Made by a program: the position numbers and the translations under genes. A stretch of 8,705 nt of DNA from Acidobacteriota bacterium (GTDB taxonomy: Bacteria > Acidobacteriota > Polarisedimenticolia > J045): contig JALTMS010000747.1 of assembly GCA_027001345.1 (NCBI GenBank), forward strand, positions 1 to 8,705. Direction: 5' to 3'. The notes under the pieces were generated by a model. The model saw nothing but the letters and a program-made list of their open reading frames with translations, did no database searches and had not been told where the DNA came from. This document shows, in pieces, positions 1 through 6,773 of the stretch; positions within the stretch are counted from its first letter, which is position 1; each line of letters starts with the position of its first letter.

Positions 1-471
1 TTCGCCGCGGCTGGCCACCCGCTTGCCATCGACCACCACCTCGAGGGAGGTGACGGGGAACGGTGCGCGAAACTCCACCACCAGCCGGCCCATGCCTTCG
101 GGGAAGGGCTCGCCCGATTCGGCAGGCGGGGGAGTCGCCGACGCGGGAGGGGGGATCTCTCGTGGCGCGGGTGCTGGCGCGGGCGTCTCCGGAGTCGGGT
201 GCCTGGAAGCCCGCCGGACGAGGGTGATCAGCACGTCGTCGCTGAGCCCCTCCTTCTTGAGTGCCGCCAGGTCCTGACCGGACAGTTCTGGGATTTCGAT
301 CTGGGCGATCCGCTCGCGGATCACCGCGTCGTGGACACCAGCCCTGGCCATCGCCAGGACTTCCCGAATCGACGGGTGGTCGAGAGCCGCCCCGCCTTCC
401 GCCCGGGTGACCCCCACCAGGCCCACGACGAACACCAGCGCCAGCATCCCTGCCACGACCTTTCCCGTCAT
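1..471 (-). CDS. Secreted protein of unknown function, 3' end cut by window edge
   Basis: The frame is open from ATG at 471 to the left edge: 157 codons with no stop, so the C-terminus is missing. A Shine-Dalgarno GAGGAG lies 7 nt before the ATG. Residues 1-24 form a signal peptide (basic MTGK, a hydrophobic core of Val/Leu/Gly, then a likely cut after TRA). Residues about 30-80 form a helical segment of the type 'REVLAMARAGVHDAVI...LKKEGLSDDVLITLVRR'. I recognise this as the short repeat-like domain, frequent in Acidobacteria-type secreted proteins, in which a 'GlsddvI' phrase occurs twice; its function is not known. Residues about 83-115 are a Pro/Ala-rich linker. A beta-rich domain then begins (LVVEFRAPFPVTSLEVVVDGK) and runs off the window. 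The gene is divergent from the MFS gene. Product function is not assignable from what is visible. Confidence 0.8.
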   Translation of the reverse strand, partial: MTGKVVAGMLALVFVVGLVGVTRAEGGAALDHPSIREVLAMARAGVHDAVIRERIAQIEIPELSGQDLAALKKEGLSDDVLITLVRRASRHPTPETPAPAPAPREIPPPASATPPPAESGEPFPEGMGRLVVEFRAPFPVTSLEVVVDGKRVASRGE

Positions 472-487
472 CTCCAATCTCCTCGGT

Positions 488-504
488 CCACTGTCCGGCA
501 GTGG
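488..504. repeat. Inverted repeat in the divergent intergenic region
   Basis: CCACTG and CAGTGG form a perfect 6-bp inverted repeat around a 5-bp centre (TCCGG). It lies between the possible -10 box of the leftward gene and its start codon, so it would be in that gene's 5' leader. It could be an operator half-site pair or an mRNA hairpin. No regulator gene lies beside it, and a 6-bp repeat can occur by chance in GC-rich DNA. Confidence 0.3.
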
Positions 505-519
505 CCTCTCACGTTGCTG

Positions 520-549
520 ATCATAGCCCGACCGCTGCTTCCGCGTCAG
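520..549 (-). promoter_or_regulatory. Possible sigma70-type promoter for the leftward secreted protein
   Basis: On the minus strand, CTGACG (549-544, four of six bases of TTGACA) is separated by 18 bp from TATGAT (525-520, five of six bases of TATAAT). Transcription would start near 513, giving a leader of about 40 nt before the ATG at 471. It was identified by eye only. Confidence 0.35.
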
Positions 550-589
550 AGGCCGGAGCCGCGGCCGAGGCGGGAAGGTAGACTGCCCC

Positions 590-1789
590 ATGGTGCTCGT
601 CTCCGTCTATCGCGAAGCCTTTCGGGGTCTGCCGCGGGAAGTCTGGCTGCTCAGTGCCGCCGCCCTGATCAACCGGGCAGGCACGATGGTCCTGCCTTTT
701 CTCAGTCTCTATCTCGACGAGCAACTCGGTTTCAGCAAGCAGACCACCGGGATGCTGATCCTCGCCTTCGGTCTCGGCTCGGTGGTGGGCTCCTATCTGG
801 GCGGCTGGGCCAGTGAGCGCCTCGGACCGGTGCGGGTGCAGGAACTCTCCCTGCTGGCTGGCGGAAGCGCCCTGATGGGGCTCGGTCGACTCGAGACTCT
901 GCCCATGCTGTGGGTCGGTCTGTTCGTTGCCGCCGCTCTGGGCGACGCTTTTCGCCCGGCTCTGATGGCGGCCTGCGCCGACGCGACAGCGCCGGAATCG
1001 AGAACCCGCGCTCTGGCTCTCGTGCGGCTGGCGATCAACCTGGGCATGGGCATCGGCCCGGCGGTGGGAGGACTGCTGGCGGCGCGGAACTATCAGCTTC
1101 TCTTCCTCGTCGATGGGCTGACCTGTTGGGCGGGGGCCGCGATGCTGTGGTGGACAGTGGGCCGTATCGAGCGCCGGCAGCGCAAGGAAGAAAGCGCTGC
1201 CGCGCCCGAGCCGATGGCCGCCGTGTGGCGGGACTGGCCCTTCATGACTTTCCTGGCGCTGGTTTTCCTGCTCGGCCTGTCCTTTTTCCAGATCTTTTTT
1301 ACCTTGCCGCTGTACTACCACGAGGTCTACGGGCTGAGCGAGCGCACCATCGGCCTGGCGATGTCGCTCAACGCCCTGGTGATCGTGCTGGTCGAAATGC
1401 CGCTGGTGCGGGCCCTCGAGCGCTGGAACCATCTGCTGGTGTTCGGCGCCGGTGCGTTGCTCGTCGGTCTGGGAATCGGTGTGCTGCCCCTCGGGCGCCA
1501 CCTCTCACTGGTGATCGCCTCGACCCTGGTCTGGACCCTGGGCGAGATGCTCTCGCTACCCTTCAGCAACGGCCTGGTAGCGGCTCGAGCAGGCAGCGGC
1601 ACTTCTTCGCGCCACATGGGGATGTACAGCATGACCTTCTCGGTGGCCTTCGTCGTCGCGCCGCCGTTGGGCCTGGCGGCCTACGGAGCCTGGGGAGGTG
1701 ACACGCTCTGCCTGGCCATCGCGGGTCTCGGGATGGTGGTGCTGGCCGGCACCCTGGCGTTGCGATCCTTCTATGGGGTGCACGGCTAG
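590..1789 (+). CDS. MFS transporter, 12 transmembrane segments
   Basis: This 399-residue inner-membrane protein has the length and pattern of a drug/metabolite-type major facilitator (MFS_1). Twelve hydrophobic segments can be marked, six on each side of a charged central loop at about residues 193-212 (RIERRQRKEESAAAPEP). Motif A between TM2 and TM3 is present as GGWASERLGPVRV (71-83), close to the consensus G-x-L-x-D/E-R-x-G. TM5 carries a motif C-like stretch, 'RLAINLGMGIGPAVGG', typical of proton antiporters. The substrate cannot be read from sequence. The start is the ATG at 590; the purine stretch GGGAAGG is 11 nt upstream, a rather long spacing. The gene is divergent from the secreted protein at the left edge. 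Its TAG stop overlaps the stop of the opposing selenoprotein gene. Confidence 0.9.
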   Translation: MVLVSVYREAFRGLPREVWLLSAAALINRAGTMVLPFLSLYLDEQLGFSKQTTGMLILAFGLGSVVGSYLGGWASERLGPVRVQELSLLAGGSALMGLGRLETLPMLWVGLFVAAALGDAFRPALMAACADATAPESRTRALALVRLAINLGMGIGPAVGGLLAARNYQLLFLVDGLTCWAGAAMLWWTVGRIERRQRKEESAAAPEPMAAVWRDWPFMTFLALVFLLGLSFFQIFFTLPLYYHEVYGLSERTIGLAMSLNALVIVLVEMPLVRALERWNHLLVFGAGALLVGLGIGVLPLGRHLSLVIASTLVWTLGEMLSLPFSNGLVAARAGSGTSSRHMGMYSMTFSVAFVVAPPLGLAAYGAWGGDTLCLAIAGLGMVVLAGTLALRSFYGVHG

Positions 1790-2982
1790 CCGCCAAAGCG
1801 GACGAGTTGCTCCCGGTAGTAAGGATTGTCCGGGTCTTCGGTGATCGCCTCGCGGATCGCGGCCATCGCCTGCTTCCGGTTACCTCGGGCGTAGCAGATC
1901 TCGGCCAGGGTGTCGAGGATCACCGCCCGTAACGCGGGATCCGTGGTCAACTCGGCGCCCCTGCGGGCGAGGCGCTCGGCCTGCTCGAGGTTGATGCGAT
2001 TGACGAAGCACCACCAGGCGAAGTCGTTGAGCTGGGTCGGAGAGTCCTCCCAGCCCACGCCGAGAGCCTGGCGGCGCATGGCCAGCGCCCTGCCCGGATC
2101 CTTGTCGATCAGCATCGCCTTGGCAATCGACAGCGTCTGGTATTGCCGGCTGGCGGCCTCGTCCAGATCCGTGGCGGAAATGGTCTCCAGCACCCGCTCG
2201 ATGATGGGAGTCGCCACCTCGCGATGATTCTCCCGTGTCGCTGCATCGAGGCAGGCCGTGCCGATCGAGAGCCTCTCGGCGATGTCGAGATCGGCTGCAT
2301 CCAGGGTTTCGCTCGCCAGCGCGACCAACTCCTCGGCGCTGGTCTCGTGGTTGTACAGGCCGAGGGTGCGGGCGCGGAAGATCTCCAGGGCGTAGGCGCC
2401 GGCCTTCCGGCCGGAGCACTCTCGGGCCAGGCGAAAGGCGTCTTCCGCCTGCCGGGCTTCCAGGCGCTGGAGGTGGTAGGTGGCGACGATCACGGCGTCG
2501 CGTTCGGTGGGTGCCTGCTCGAGGCGTGCGATGCGCAGGCGGATCGGAATCGGGTCGTCGATGGCTTCGCGCAGGTGGGCGACGAAGGTCTCGGGTCGGG
2601 AATAGCCGATCCACGTGCGGATCGGTTCGGCCTCGCTGTTGGCCACGACGAAGGAAGGAAAGCCGCGCACGCCGTAGATGGCGGCCAGCTCGCGCCCCGG
2701 CTCGACTTCGCCATTGATCTTCAGCACGACCACGTCGTCGAGGGTTCGGGCGAGATGCGGGTCTTGCTCCGCCTCACGGGCGAAGCGTTCACAGGAACTT
2801 CAGCCGTGTTTCCAGAAGTCGAGAAGGATCGGAACTCCTCGCTGCGCCGATGCCTGCTGGGCTCCAGCAAGGGTCGAAGGGCCGTCGTTGCCGGTGACGG
2901 GACCGCCGCTGTCGGGAGGTGCGGGAGAGCAGGCTGCCAGGGCCAGACCGGCCAGGGCGGCCAGCGAGCGCAGGCGAATCAT
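1786..2982 (-). CDS. Selenocysteine-containing thioredoxin-TPR lipoprotein (UGA-encoded Sec at residue 61)
   Basis: If the in-frame TGA at 2802-2800 is read as selenocysteine, one 398-residue protein results. Residues 1-18 are a lipoprotein signal with lipobox LAAC (lipidated Cys18). A short Pro/Gly/Ser linker follows. The thioredoxin domain starts near residue 48 with 'VPILLDFWKHG', then U61-S-S-C64, in exact register with the CxxC of 'DFWA.WC..C' thioredoxins. The cis-proline is in 'YGVRGFPSFVV' (P109). From about residue 150 to the end the protein is helical, with TPR-like repeats clearest near the end (LNDFAWWC..., ...LDTLAEICYARGNRKQA...). The start is ATG 2982, with GGAG 8 nt upstream. 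The predicted role is a thiol/selenol oxidoreductase on the outer side of a membrane; its partners are unknown. A nonsense-mutated pseudogene is the alternative, but the exact position of the TGA, the hairpin after it and the intact downstream frame argue against it. Conventional callers would split the gene at 2800, with a false GTG start at 2733. Confidence 0.87.
2766..2786 (-). promoter_or_regulatory. Bacterial SECIS-like hairpin downstream of the UGA
   Basis: On the mRNA, 13 nt after the UGA, GCUUCGCC pairs with GGCGGAGC across a five-base loop CGUGA. There are eight continuous pairs, one of them U-G. The loop begins 21 nt after the UGA and has G as its second base followed by U. This fits the relaxed model of bacterial SECIS elements: a stem-loop within the coding region, apical loop roughly 16-37 nt from UGA, with a G among the first loop bases. 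SelB charged with Sec-tRNA would be expected to bind it. The hairpin lies in the codons for Arg-Phe-Ala-Arg-Glu-Ala-Glu, just after the USSC motif. Confidence 0.75.
2800..2802 (-). other. Recoded UGA (selenocysteine) codon
   Basis: The minus-strand TGA lies in the same frame as the upstream lipoprotein signal and the downstream thioredoxin/TPR region. It is followed by AGT TCC TGT (Ser-Ser-Cys), so it replaces the N-terminal, nucleophilic Cys of a CxxC motif. This is the classical position for Sec in thioredoxin-fold selenoproteins. TGA is used as a true stop by the GDSL hydrolase, the large secreted protein, the carrier protein, the PilZ gene and arsC in this window, so decoding must be context dependent. 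Confidence 0.87.
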
Positions 2983-3004
2983 CGCAGGACTCCAGGTTGA
3001 TAAA

Positions 3005-3038
3005 GCCGGGGGGTGAGTCGCGAGACCCACCCCCCGGC
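3005..3038 (-). terminator. Strong GC hairpin between GDSL hydrolase and selenoprotein genes (terminator or attenuator)
   Basis: GCCGGGGGGTG (3005-3015) is perfectly complementary to CACCCCCCGGC (3028-3038), giving 11 pairs. After one A/C mismatch, GTC/GAC add three more pairs, closed by a GCGA (GNRA) tetraloop. On the minus strand the hairpin is followed by TTTAT, a short weak T-run. It fits an intrinsic terminator for the GDSL gene, whose stop is about 80 nt upstream. Only 22 bp separate the hairpin from the selenoprotein ATG, too little for a complete promoter. The selenoprotein mRNA therefore probably either reads through this hairpin or begins before it, which would make it a leader element. 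Confidence 0.6.
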
Positions 3039-3088
3039 GCCGTTACCCACCGCAGGCACTTACCTGGAACACTAACCTTCCGGGACGG

Positions 3089-3114
3089 GATCGGTAAAGA
3101 GCCTGACCGGTAAA
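3089..3114. repeat. Pair of direct repeats GAYCGGTAAA upstream of the selenoprotein gene
   Basis: GATCGGTAAA (3089-3098) and GACCGGTAAA (3105-3114) are ten-base direct repeats with one difference and a 16-bp period. They lie just after the stop of the GDSL gene and upstream of the leader hairpin. They could be binding sites for a regulator or part of a promoter for the selenoprotein gene. Neither role is shown by the sequence alone. Confidence 0.35.
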
Positions 3115-3121
3115 AGGGCTG

Positions 3122-4357
3122 TCAGCGCTCCGGCCCGGGGCGCAGCAGGCCGCGGGCGGGAGAGCCGAGACCCGACGGAGCAAAGCTCACGCCGGGGGGG
3201 AGCAGGGGGTCGCTGGCACTGACCGCGCAGAGGTCGACCGCAGGCAGGTCGGCGCCCAGACCGGCGTTGATCGCCGCGATGAACTCGTTGGCCACCAGCG
3301 CGTAGCCGGTGCGGGTGGGGTGGACCCCGTCGAGGGAGAACACACCACCGAGGAAGCTGGTGGCCAGGCGCCTGCCGCAGGCCATCGCGCCCGCCGCGTC
3401 GGCGCGCTCGAGCAGGGCGCGGATATCCACCAGGGTAGAGCCGTACTGCTCGGCCTTGGCGGCGATAATGGCGTTGAAGAGGTCCGTTCTTTCCCGGATT
3501 TGTTGGGCCTCTTCCGTATCGAGCACCATGGTGTCGGGCAGCGGGCCGGGCAGCGTGCCGCCGAGAATCCGGCTCGCCATGTCGAGTCCCGGGAGGGTCA
3601 GGTAGTCTTCCGGGCCCACGCCGAGCGCCACCTCGAGCAGCTCGACGGGCACACCCATCGCCCAGGACACCTCGGAGACCGGCGTCAGATAGGCGATCAC
3701 CGTCGTATCGGGAATGTTGGCCACGACGATCGGCGCGCCGGTAGCCGCCAGCCGGTCGAAGATCTGGCCGTAGGCCGCCTCGAACACTTCCGGATCGGTC
3801 ATCAGCTCCGGTGAGCCCCCAGTCGCCGCACCGAGAATGTCGTTGTTGCCGATCCAGAGCAGGATCACGCTGGGCTCGAGAGCTTCGGCCCACTCCACCT
3901 GGCTGAGGGCAACGCCGTCGAGCAGGCCCGGCAGGCCCAGCACCAGGTCGGTCAGACTGTCGATGGGCAGGTCCGGCCGGGTTTCGAGGGCGTCGAGAGC
4001 GTCGTGTCCCGGCACGGCCAGATTCATCGCCTGAGTGAAGGGATCGATACGCCCACTGGACTGGCCGGGGGCCGGGCCGAAGATCGGCGGCGGACCCCAG
4101 GTTTCCAGCTCCATGATGTTGGGCACGCCGGGATAGGCGATCAGCGGCAGAGAGAGATCCACTCCGGCCTGGCTGGCGATCAGCGCCGCATAGCCGGTGA
4201 GCTGACCCTCCTCCTCGAGGCCGCCGCTGAGGTAGCCGGCGGAGAGCGAATCGCCAACCACCACCATGCGGGAGAAGTCCGGGGCGTCTGCGAATACCGG
4301 CGCCCCCATGAGCGAAAGTGACAAGAACAGGACGATCCCCATCCGCCGAACCGACAT
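3122..4357 (-). CDS. Secreted GDSL/SGNH-family esterase or lipase
   Basis: This 411-residue hydrolase has a signal peptide at residues 1-23 (basic MSVRRM, hydrophobic core, cut after VFA). The SGNH blocks are visible in order: block I VVVGDSLSAGY with nucleophile Ser37; block II Gly in NLAVPGHDA (G117); block III IGNND (Gly170, Asn172); block V DGVHPTRTGYALVAN with catalytic Asp343 and His346. These residues support hydrolysis of an ester, thioester or acyl substrate outside the cytoplasm. The exact substrate, whether lipid, acetylated glycan or other, cannot be read. It is longer than minimal GDSL enzymes because of insertions between blocks I and III and between III and V. The start is ATG 4357, with a near-perfect AAGGAGG 6-7 nt upstream, which suggests good translation. 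It ends in TGA and is followed by the 3005-3038 hairpin. Confidence 0.9.
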   Translation of the reverse strand: MSVRRMGIVLFLSLSLMGAPVFADAPDFSRMVVVGDSLSAGYLSGGLEEEGQLTGYAALIASQAGVDLSLPLIAYPGVPNIMELETWGPPPIFGPAPGQSSGRIDPFTQAMNLAVPGHDALDALETRPDLPIDSLTDLVLGLPGLLDGVALSQVEWAEALEPSVILLWIGNNDILGAATGGSPELMTDPEVFEAAYGQIFDRLAATGAPIVVANIPDTTVIAYLTPVSEVSWAMGVPVELLEVALGVGPEDYLTLPGLDMASRILGGTLPGPLPDTMVLDTEEAQQIRERTDLFNAIIAAKAEQYGSTLVDIRALLERADAAGAMACGRRLATSFLGGVFSLDGVHPTRTGYALVANEFIAAINAGLGADLPAVDLCAVSASDPLLPPGVSFAPSGLGSPARGLLRPGPER

Positions 4358-4390
4358 CTCGTTCCTCCTTGGTCGAAACTGTGCGTGTTA

Positions 4391-4412
4391 CCCACGGACC
4401 TCGTGACGTGGG
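4391..4412. repeat. Inverted repeat CCCACG-N10-CGTGGG between divergent genes
   Basis: CCCACG (4391-4396) and CGTGGG (4407-4412) form a 6-bp inverted repeat with a 10-bp spacer. It sits in the roughly 150-bp region between the GDSL hydrolase and the large secreted protein, so it could serve as an operator for either or both. There is no supporting evidence beyond symmetry and position. Confidence 0.25.
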
Positions 4413-4510
4413 AGGGATGTACGGGCAAGCGCGAAAGAGTCAAGCGGCAAAGGATCGCGATGGTGGTAAATTTCCGGCCTGCCGCCACGGAGTGGGAGAA
4501 GGGGCCGATC

Positions 4511-6658
4511 GTGTCGTCTCGCCTGGCAGCCCTGGTCCTCGCCGTCCTGCTGGTCGGGCTTGCCTCTCCTGCCCGGAGTGACGACTTTGCCGAAGGCAAT
4601 GCCTGGCAGTGGGGCACGTTTGCTTCCGACGGAGCAGCGACCCTCGTCGAGGACGAGGTCGGTCGAGTCGTGGCGGGGCAGGCTTCGATTCGCTTCACCA
4701 CCGAAAGCGGTTTCGATACTGGCGTGATCTATCCGGCGGCGAGGGATGCCCACTGGGATCTGAGCGCCATGACCCTGCTCGAATTCTGGGAGTACGCAGT
4801 CAACGACAACCCCAACGGCTTTCAGGGCCCCCAGCCGGTGGTGGTACTCGAGACTCCCACCGGGAAGATACGCTACGAGCCCCGGGAAATCGAAATGTTC
4901 GATCGAGCCTGGCACCTGTATCGTATTCCGCTGGCGGGGGACGAGTTCTGGACGCGGACCGAAATCGGCAACCCGGACATCACCGACGTGCTGAGCCTGG
5001 AGATCCACCAGGACACCTGGGATGACGGCTTTACGATCTACTACGACGGCGTGCATTTCGTCCAGATGAACCCCGGAGGTTTGCCGCCTTACGGGCCGCC
5101 ACCACCGGCGGGTGTGGATCCCGACCAGGTGGAAGTTCGGGCCTTGCTGCTGGTCTACGACCCGGTGATGGAGAACAAGGGCGGTCTGAGGCGCCACCAG
5201 GCTTACGGCTGGAACGACCCCTTGCAGCTCGTCGAGCAGATCGTGGCCGACCTGGCGACGTCTTCCCACGACCGAGCGGCCTACCGGGTGGTCGAGACGA
5301 TGATCGTCGATGACTACCCGGTGATGCTCGACGGCTTCCGCTACGACGACGCCAGCTACGACCAGGCGCTGGCCACGGGCGAATGGCACGACGTGGGCTT
5401 CGACTACGCCCGCATGATCGCCGATGCCAACCTGGCGCATCGGATCGAGAGCGGCGAGATCGACGAGATCTGGATCTACGACGCGCCCGGCGGGGGAATG
5501 TGGGAGTCGACCATGGCCGGCGACGGCGGCTACTGGTGCAACTCGCCTCCGGTGGAGGGCGTTCCCAGCGAGCGCGTGTTCGTGGTCATGGGTTGGAATA
5601 CCGAGCGGGGTGTGGCCGAAGCGCTGCACTCCTGGGGGCACCGGGCCGAGTCGATCATGGTGCACTCCTACGGCCCGTGGGAGCCGAACCGGGAGACGAC
5701 CTGGAACGCCTTCACCCTCCAGGATCGCCAGGTCCCCGGCCAGGGCAGCATCGGCAACGTGCACTTTCCCGTCAACGGTGAGGCGGACTACGACTACAGC
5801 AATCCGCGCTACGTCTCGAGCGATGCCGACGACTGGTACGACTACCCGGCCATGACCGGTCGGCGGCGAATGATCAACGACCGGGAATGGTCGCCCGAGC
5901 ACGTCGATCCTCACCGGGAGTACCTCAACTGGTGGTACGACCACATGCCCCACGCGACGAGCAAGGGGGCCGACCACTTCCTGGCCAACTGGTGGCGCTA
6001 TCTGCTCGATCCCGAGCAGTTCAAGGGCTGGGACGGCCGGCTCTACTACGCCAGCGGCTTCGGCGACGTGGCGATCACGACGCCTGCCGCAGGGGAGGCG
6101 GTTGCGGGGGTCGTCACCGTCAAGGCGCGCATCGCCATGGACGGCGCCACGGGTCGGGCGGACCTCTACGTCGATGGGCAGTACGTGGCCACCGACAAGC
6201 TCGCTCCCTGGACCTTCCACTGGGATGCCCGCGGTCTGAGTGGAGAGCACCGCATCGAGGTGCGGGCCTACGAGCTGCAGGCCGGCACCGAATCCAGCTC
6301 GCCACCGGTGACCGTCAGCGTCGGTCCGGTCGCTCCGGTGCCGGGGGAAGTCTCGCCACCGGGGTCGCACGATCCCCTGAGCTGGACGGACAACCGGACT
6401 CTGGTCTGGGAGCCGGCGGAGGCCAGCGGTGCGGAGCGCTTCAATCTCTATCGGGGTGCGGTGAAGTGGCTCGACGACGGCGTCGGCGGCTCCTGCCGCC
6501 TGGCCGGCCTGGAGGCTCCCGGGGCGGTCGATGCCGAGACTCCCTGGCCCGGGGAAGCGTGGTTCTACCTGGTGACCGGAGAGAGTTCCGGCGGGGAGGG
6601 GATTCGCGGCCGAGATTCGGCCGGACAGGTGCGGACGTCGTCGCCCTCGTGCTACTGA
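4511..6658 (+). CDS. Large secreted multidomain protein of unknown function, with Ig-like and C-terminal FN3-like modules
   Basis: I place the start at GTG 4511, which has GGGAGAAGGGG 6 nt upstream and yields a clean signal peptide (MSSRLAALVLAVLLVGLASPARS, cut before DDF). ATG codons at 4460 and 4385 are in frame but give an acidic N-terminus unlike a signal peptide. The protein is 715 residues. Residues about 25-185 look like a beta-sandwich, carbohydrate-binding-like domain (QASIRF..., 'LLEFWEY', 'YYDGVHFVQ'). Residues about 208-512 are a Trp/Tyr/Asp-rich central domain with 'DEIWIYDAPGGGMWES', 'VVMGWNTERGVAEALHSWGHRAES' and 'WNDPLQLVEQ'. I do not assign this domain to a catalytic family. 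Residues about 518-603 are a bacterial Ig-like domain (AITTPAAGEAVAGVVTVKA...ADLYVDGQYVA). Residues about 620-715 resemble the FN3-like tail 'FNLYRG...GSC...WFYLVTGESSGGEG...C', frequent at the ends of secreted proteins in Acidobacteria-like genomes. It ends in tandem TGA TAG stops. Confidence 0.85.
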   Translation: MSSRLAALVLAVLLVGLASPARSDDFAEGNAWQWGTFASDGAATLVEDEVGRVVAGQASIRFTTESGFDTGVIYPAARDAHWDLSAMTLLEFWEYAVNDNPNGFQGPQPVVVLETPTGKIRYEPREIEMFDRAWHLYRIPLAGDEFWTRTEIGNPDITDVLSLEIHQDTWDDGFTIYYDGVHFVQMNPGGLPPYGPPPPAGVDPDQVEVRALLLVYDPVMENKGGLRRHQAYGWNDPLQLVEQIVADLATSSHDRAAYRVVETMIVDDYPVMLDGFRYDDASYDQALATGEWHDVGFDYARMIADANLAHRIESGEIDEIWIYDAPGGGMWESTMAGDGGYWCNSPPVEGVPSERVFVVMGWNTERGVAEALHSWGHRAESIMVHSYGPWEPNRETTWNAFTLQDRQVPGQGSIGNVHFPVNGEADYDYSNPRYVSSDADDWYDYPAMTGRRRMINDREWSPEHVDPHREYLNWWYDHMPHATSKGADHFLANWWRYLLDPEQFKGWDGRLYYASGFGDVAITTPAAGEAVAGVVTVKARIAMDGATGRADLYVDGQYVATDKLAPWTFHWDARGLSGEHRIEVRAYELQAGTESSSPPVTVSVGPVAPVPGEVSPPGSHDPLSWTDNRTLVWEPAEASGAERFNLYRGAVKWLDDGVGGSCRLAGLEAPGAVDAETPWPGEAWFYLVTGESSGGEGIRGRDSAGQVRTSSPSCY

Positions 6659-6773
6659 TAGGCAGGCTCGGCAGTGGTCCCCGCGCCGGTCAGGCACTAT
6701 TCCTCTACGGGAGGGGGCACCTCCTCGCGGGCGGAACCGCGGGCCGGACCCAGGAAGGGTGGAGACAGGATCG

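Noticed and set aside
521..1501. 326-codon open frame on the minus strand opposite the MFS gene
   Set aside because: The composition is Gln/His/Arg-rich with no domain, and it lies opposite a gene with twelve membrane segments and MFS motifs.
1786..2733. A separate 315-residue protein starting at GTG 2733, plus a short lipoprotein ending at 2800
   Set aside because: The GTG lies inside the thioredoxin domain and would remove the active site. I see no Shine-Dalgarno sequence before it, and both pieces are in one frame joined through a TGA at the CxxC position.
2800..2802. TGA read as tryptophan (alternative genetic code) or as a nonsense mutation in a pseudogene
   Set aside because: TGA terminates at least five other genes in the window, so it is not a Trp codon. 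The frame downstream is intact for over 330 codons, and the TGA falls exactly at a Cys/Sec site with a hairpin behind it.
4388..6697. Long open frame of 769 codons on the minus strand opposite the large secreted protein
   Set aside because: It is a GC-rich antisense shadow. It has low-complexity Arg/Gly/Val/His composition, no recognisable domain and no good ribosome binding site, whereas the plus strand has a signal peptide and clear modules.
6659..6773. Terminator or promoter between the large secreted protein and the carrier protein gene
   Set aside because: Only short or bulged GC pairings and no convincing -10/-35 pair were seen. The two genes may be cotranscribed.
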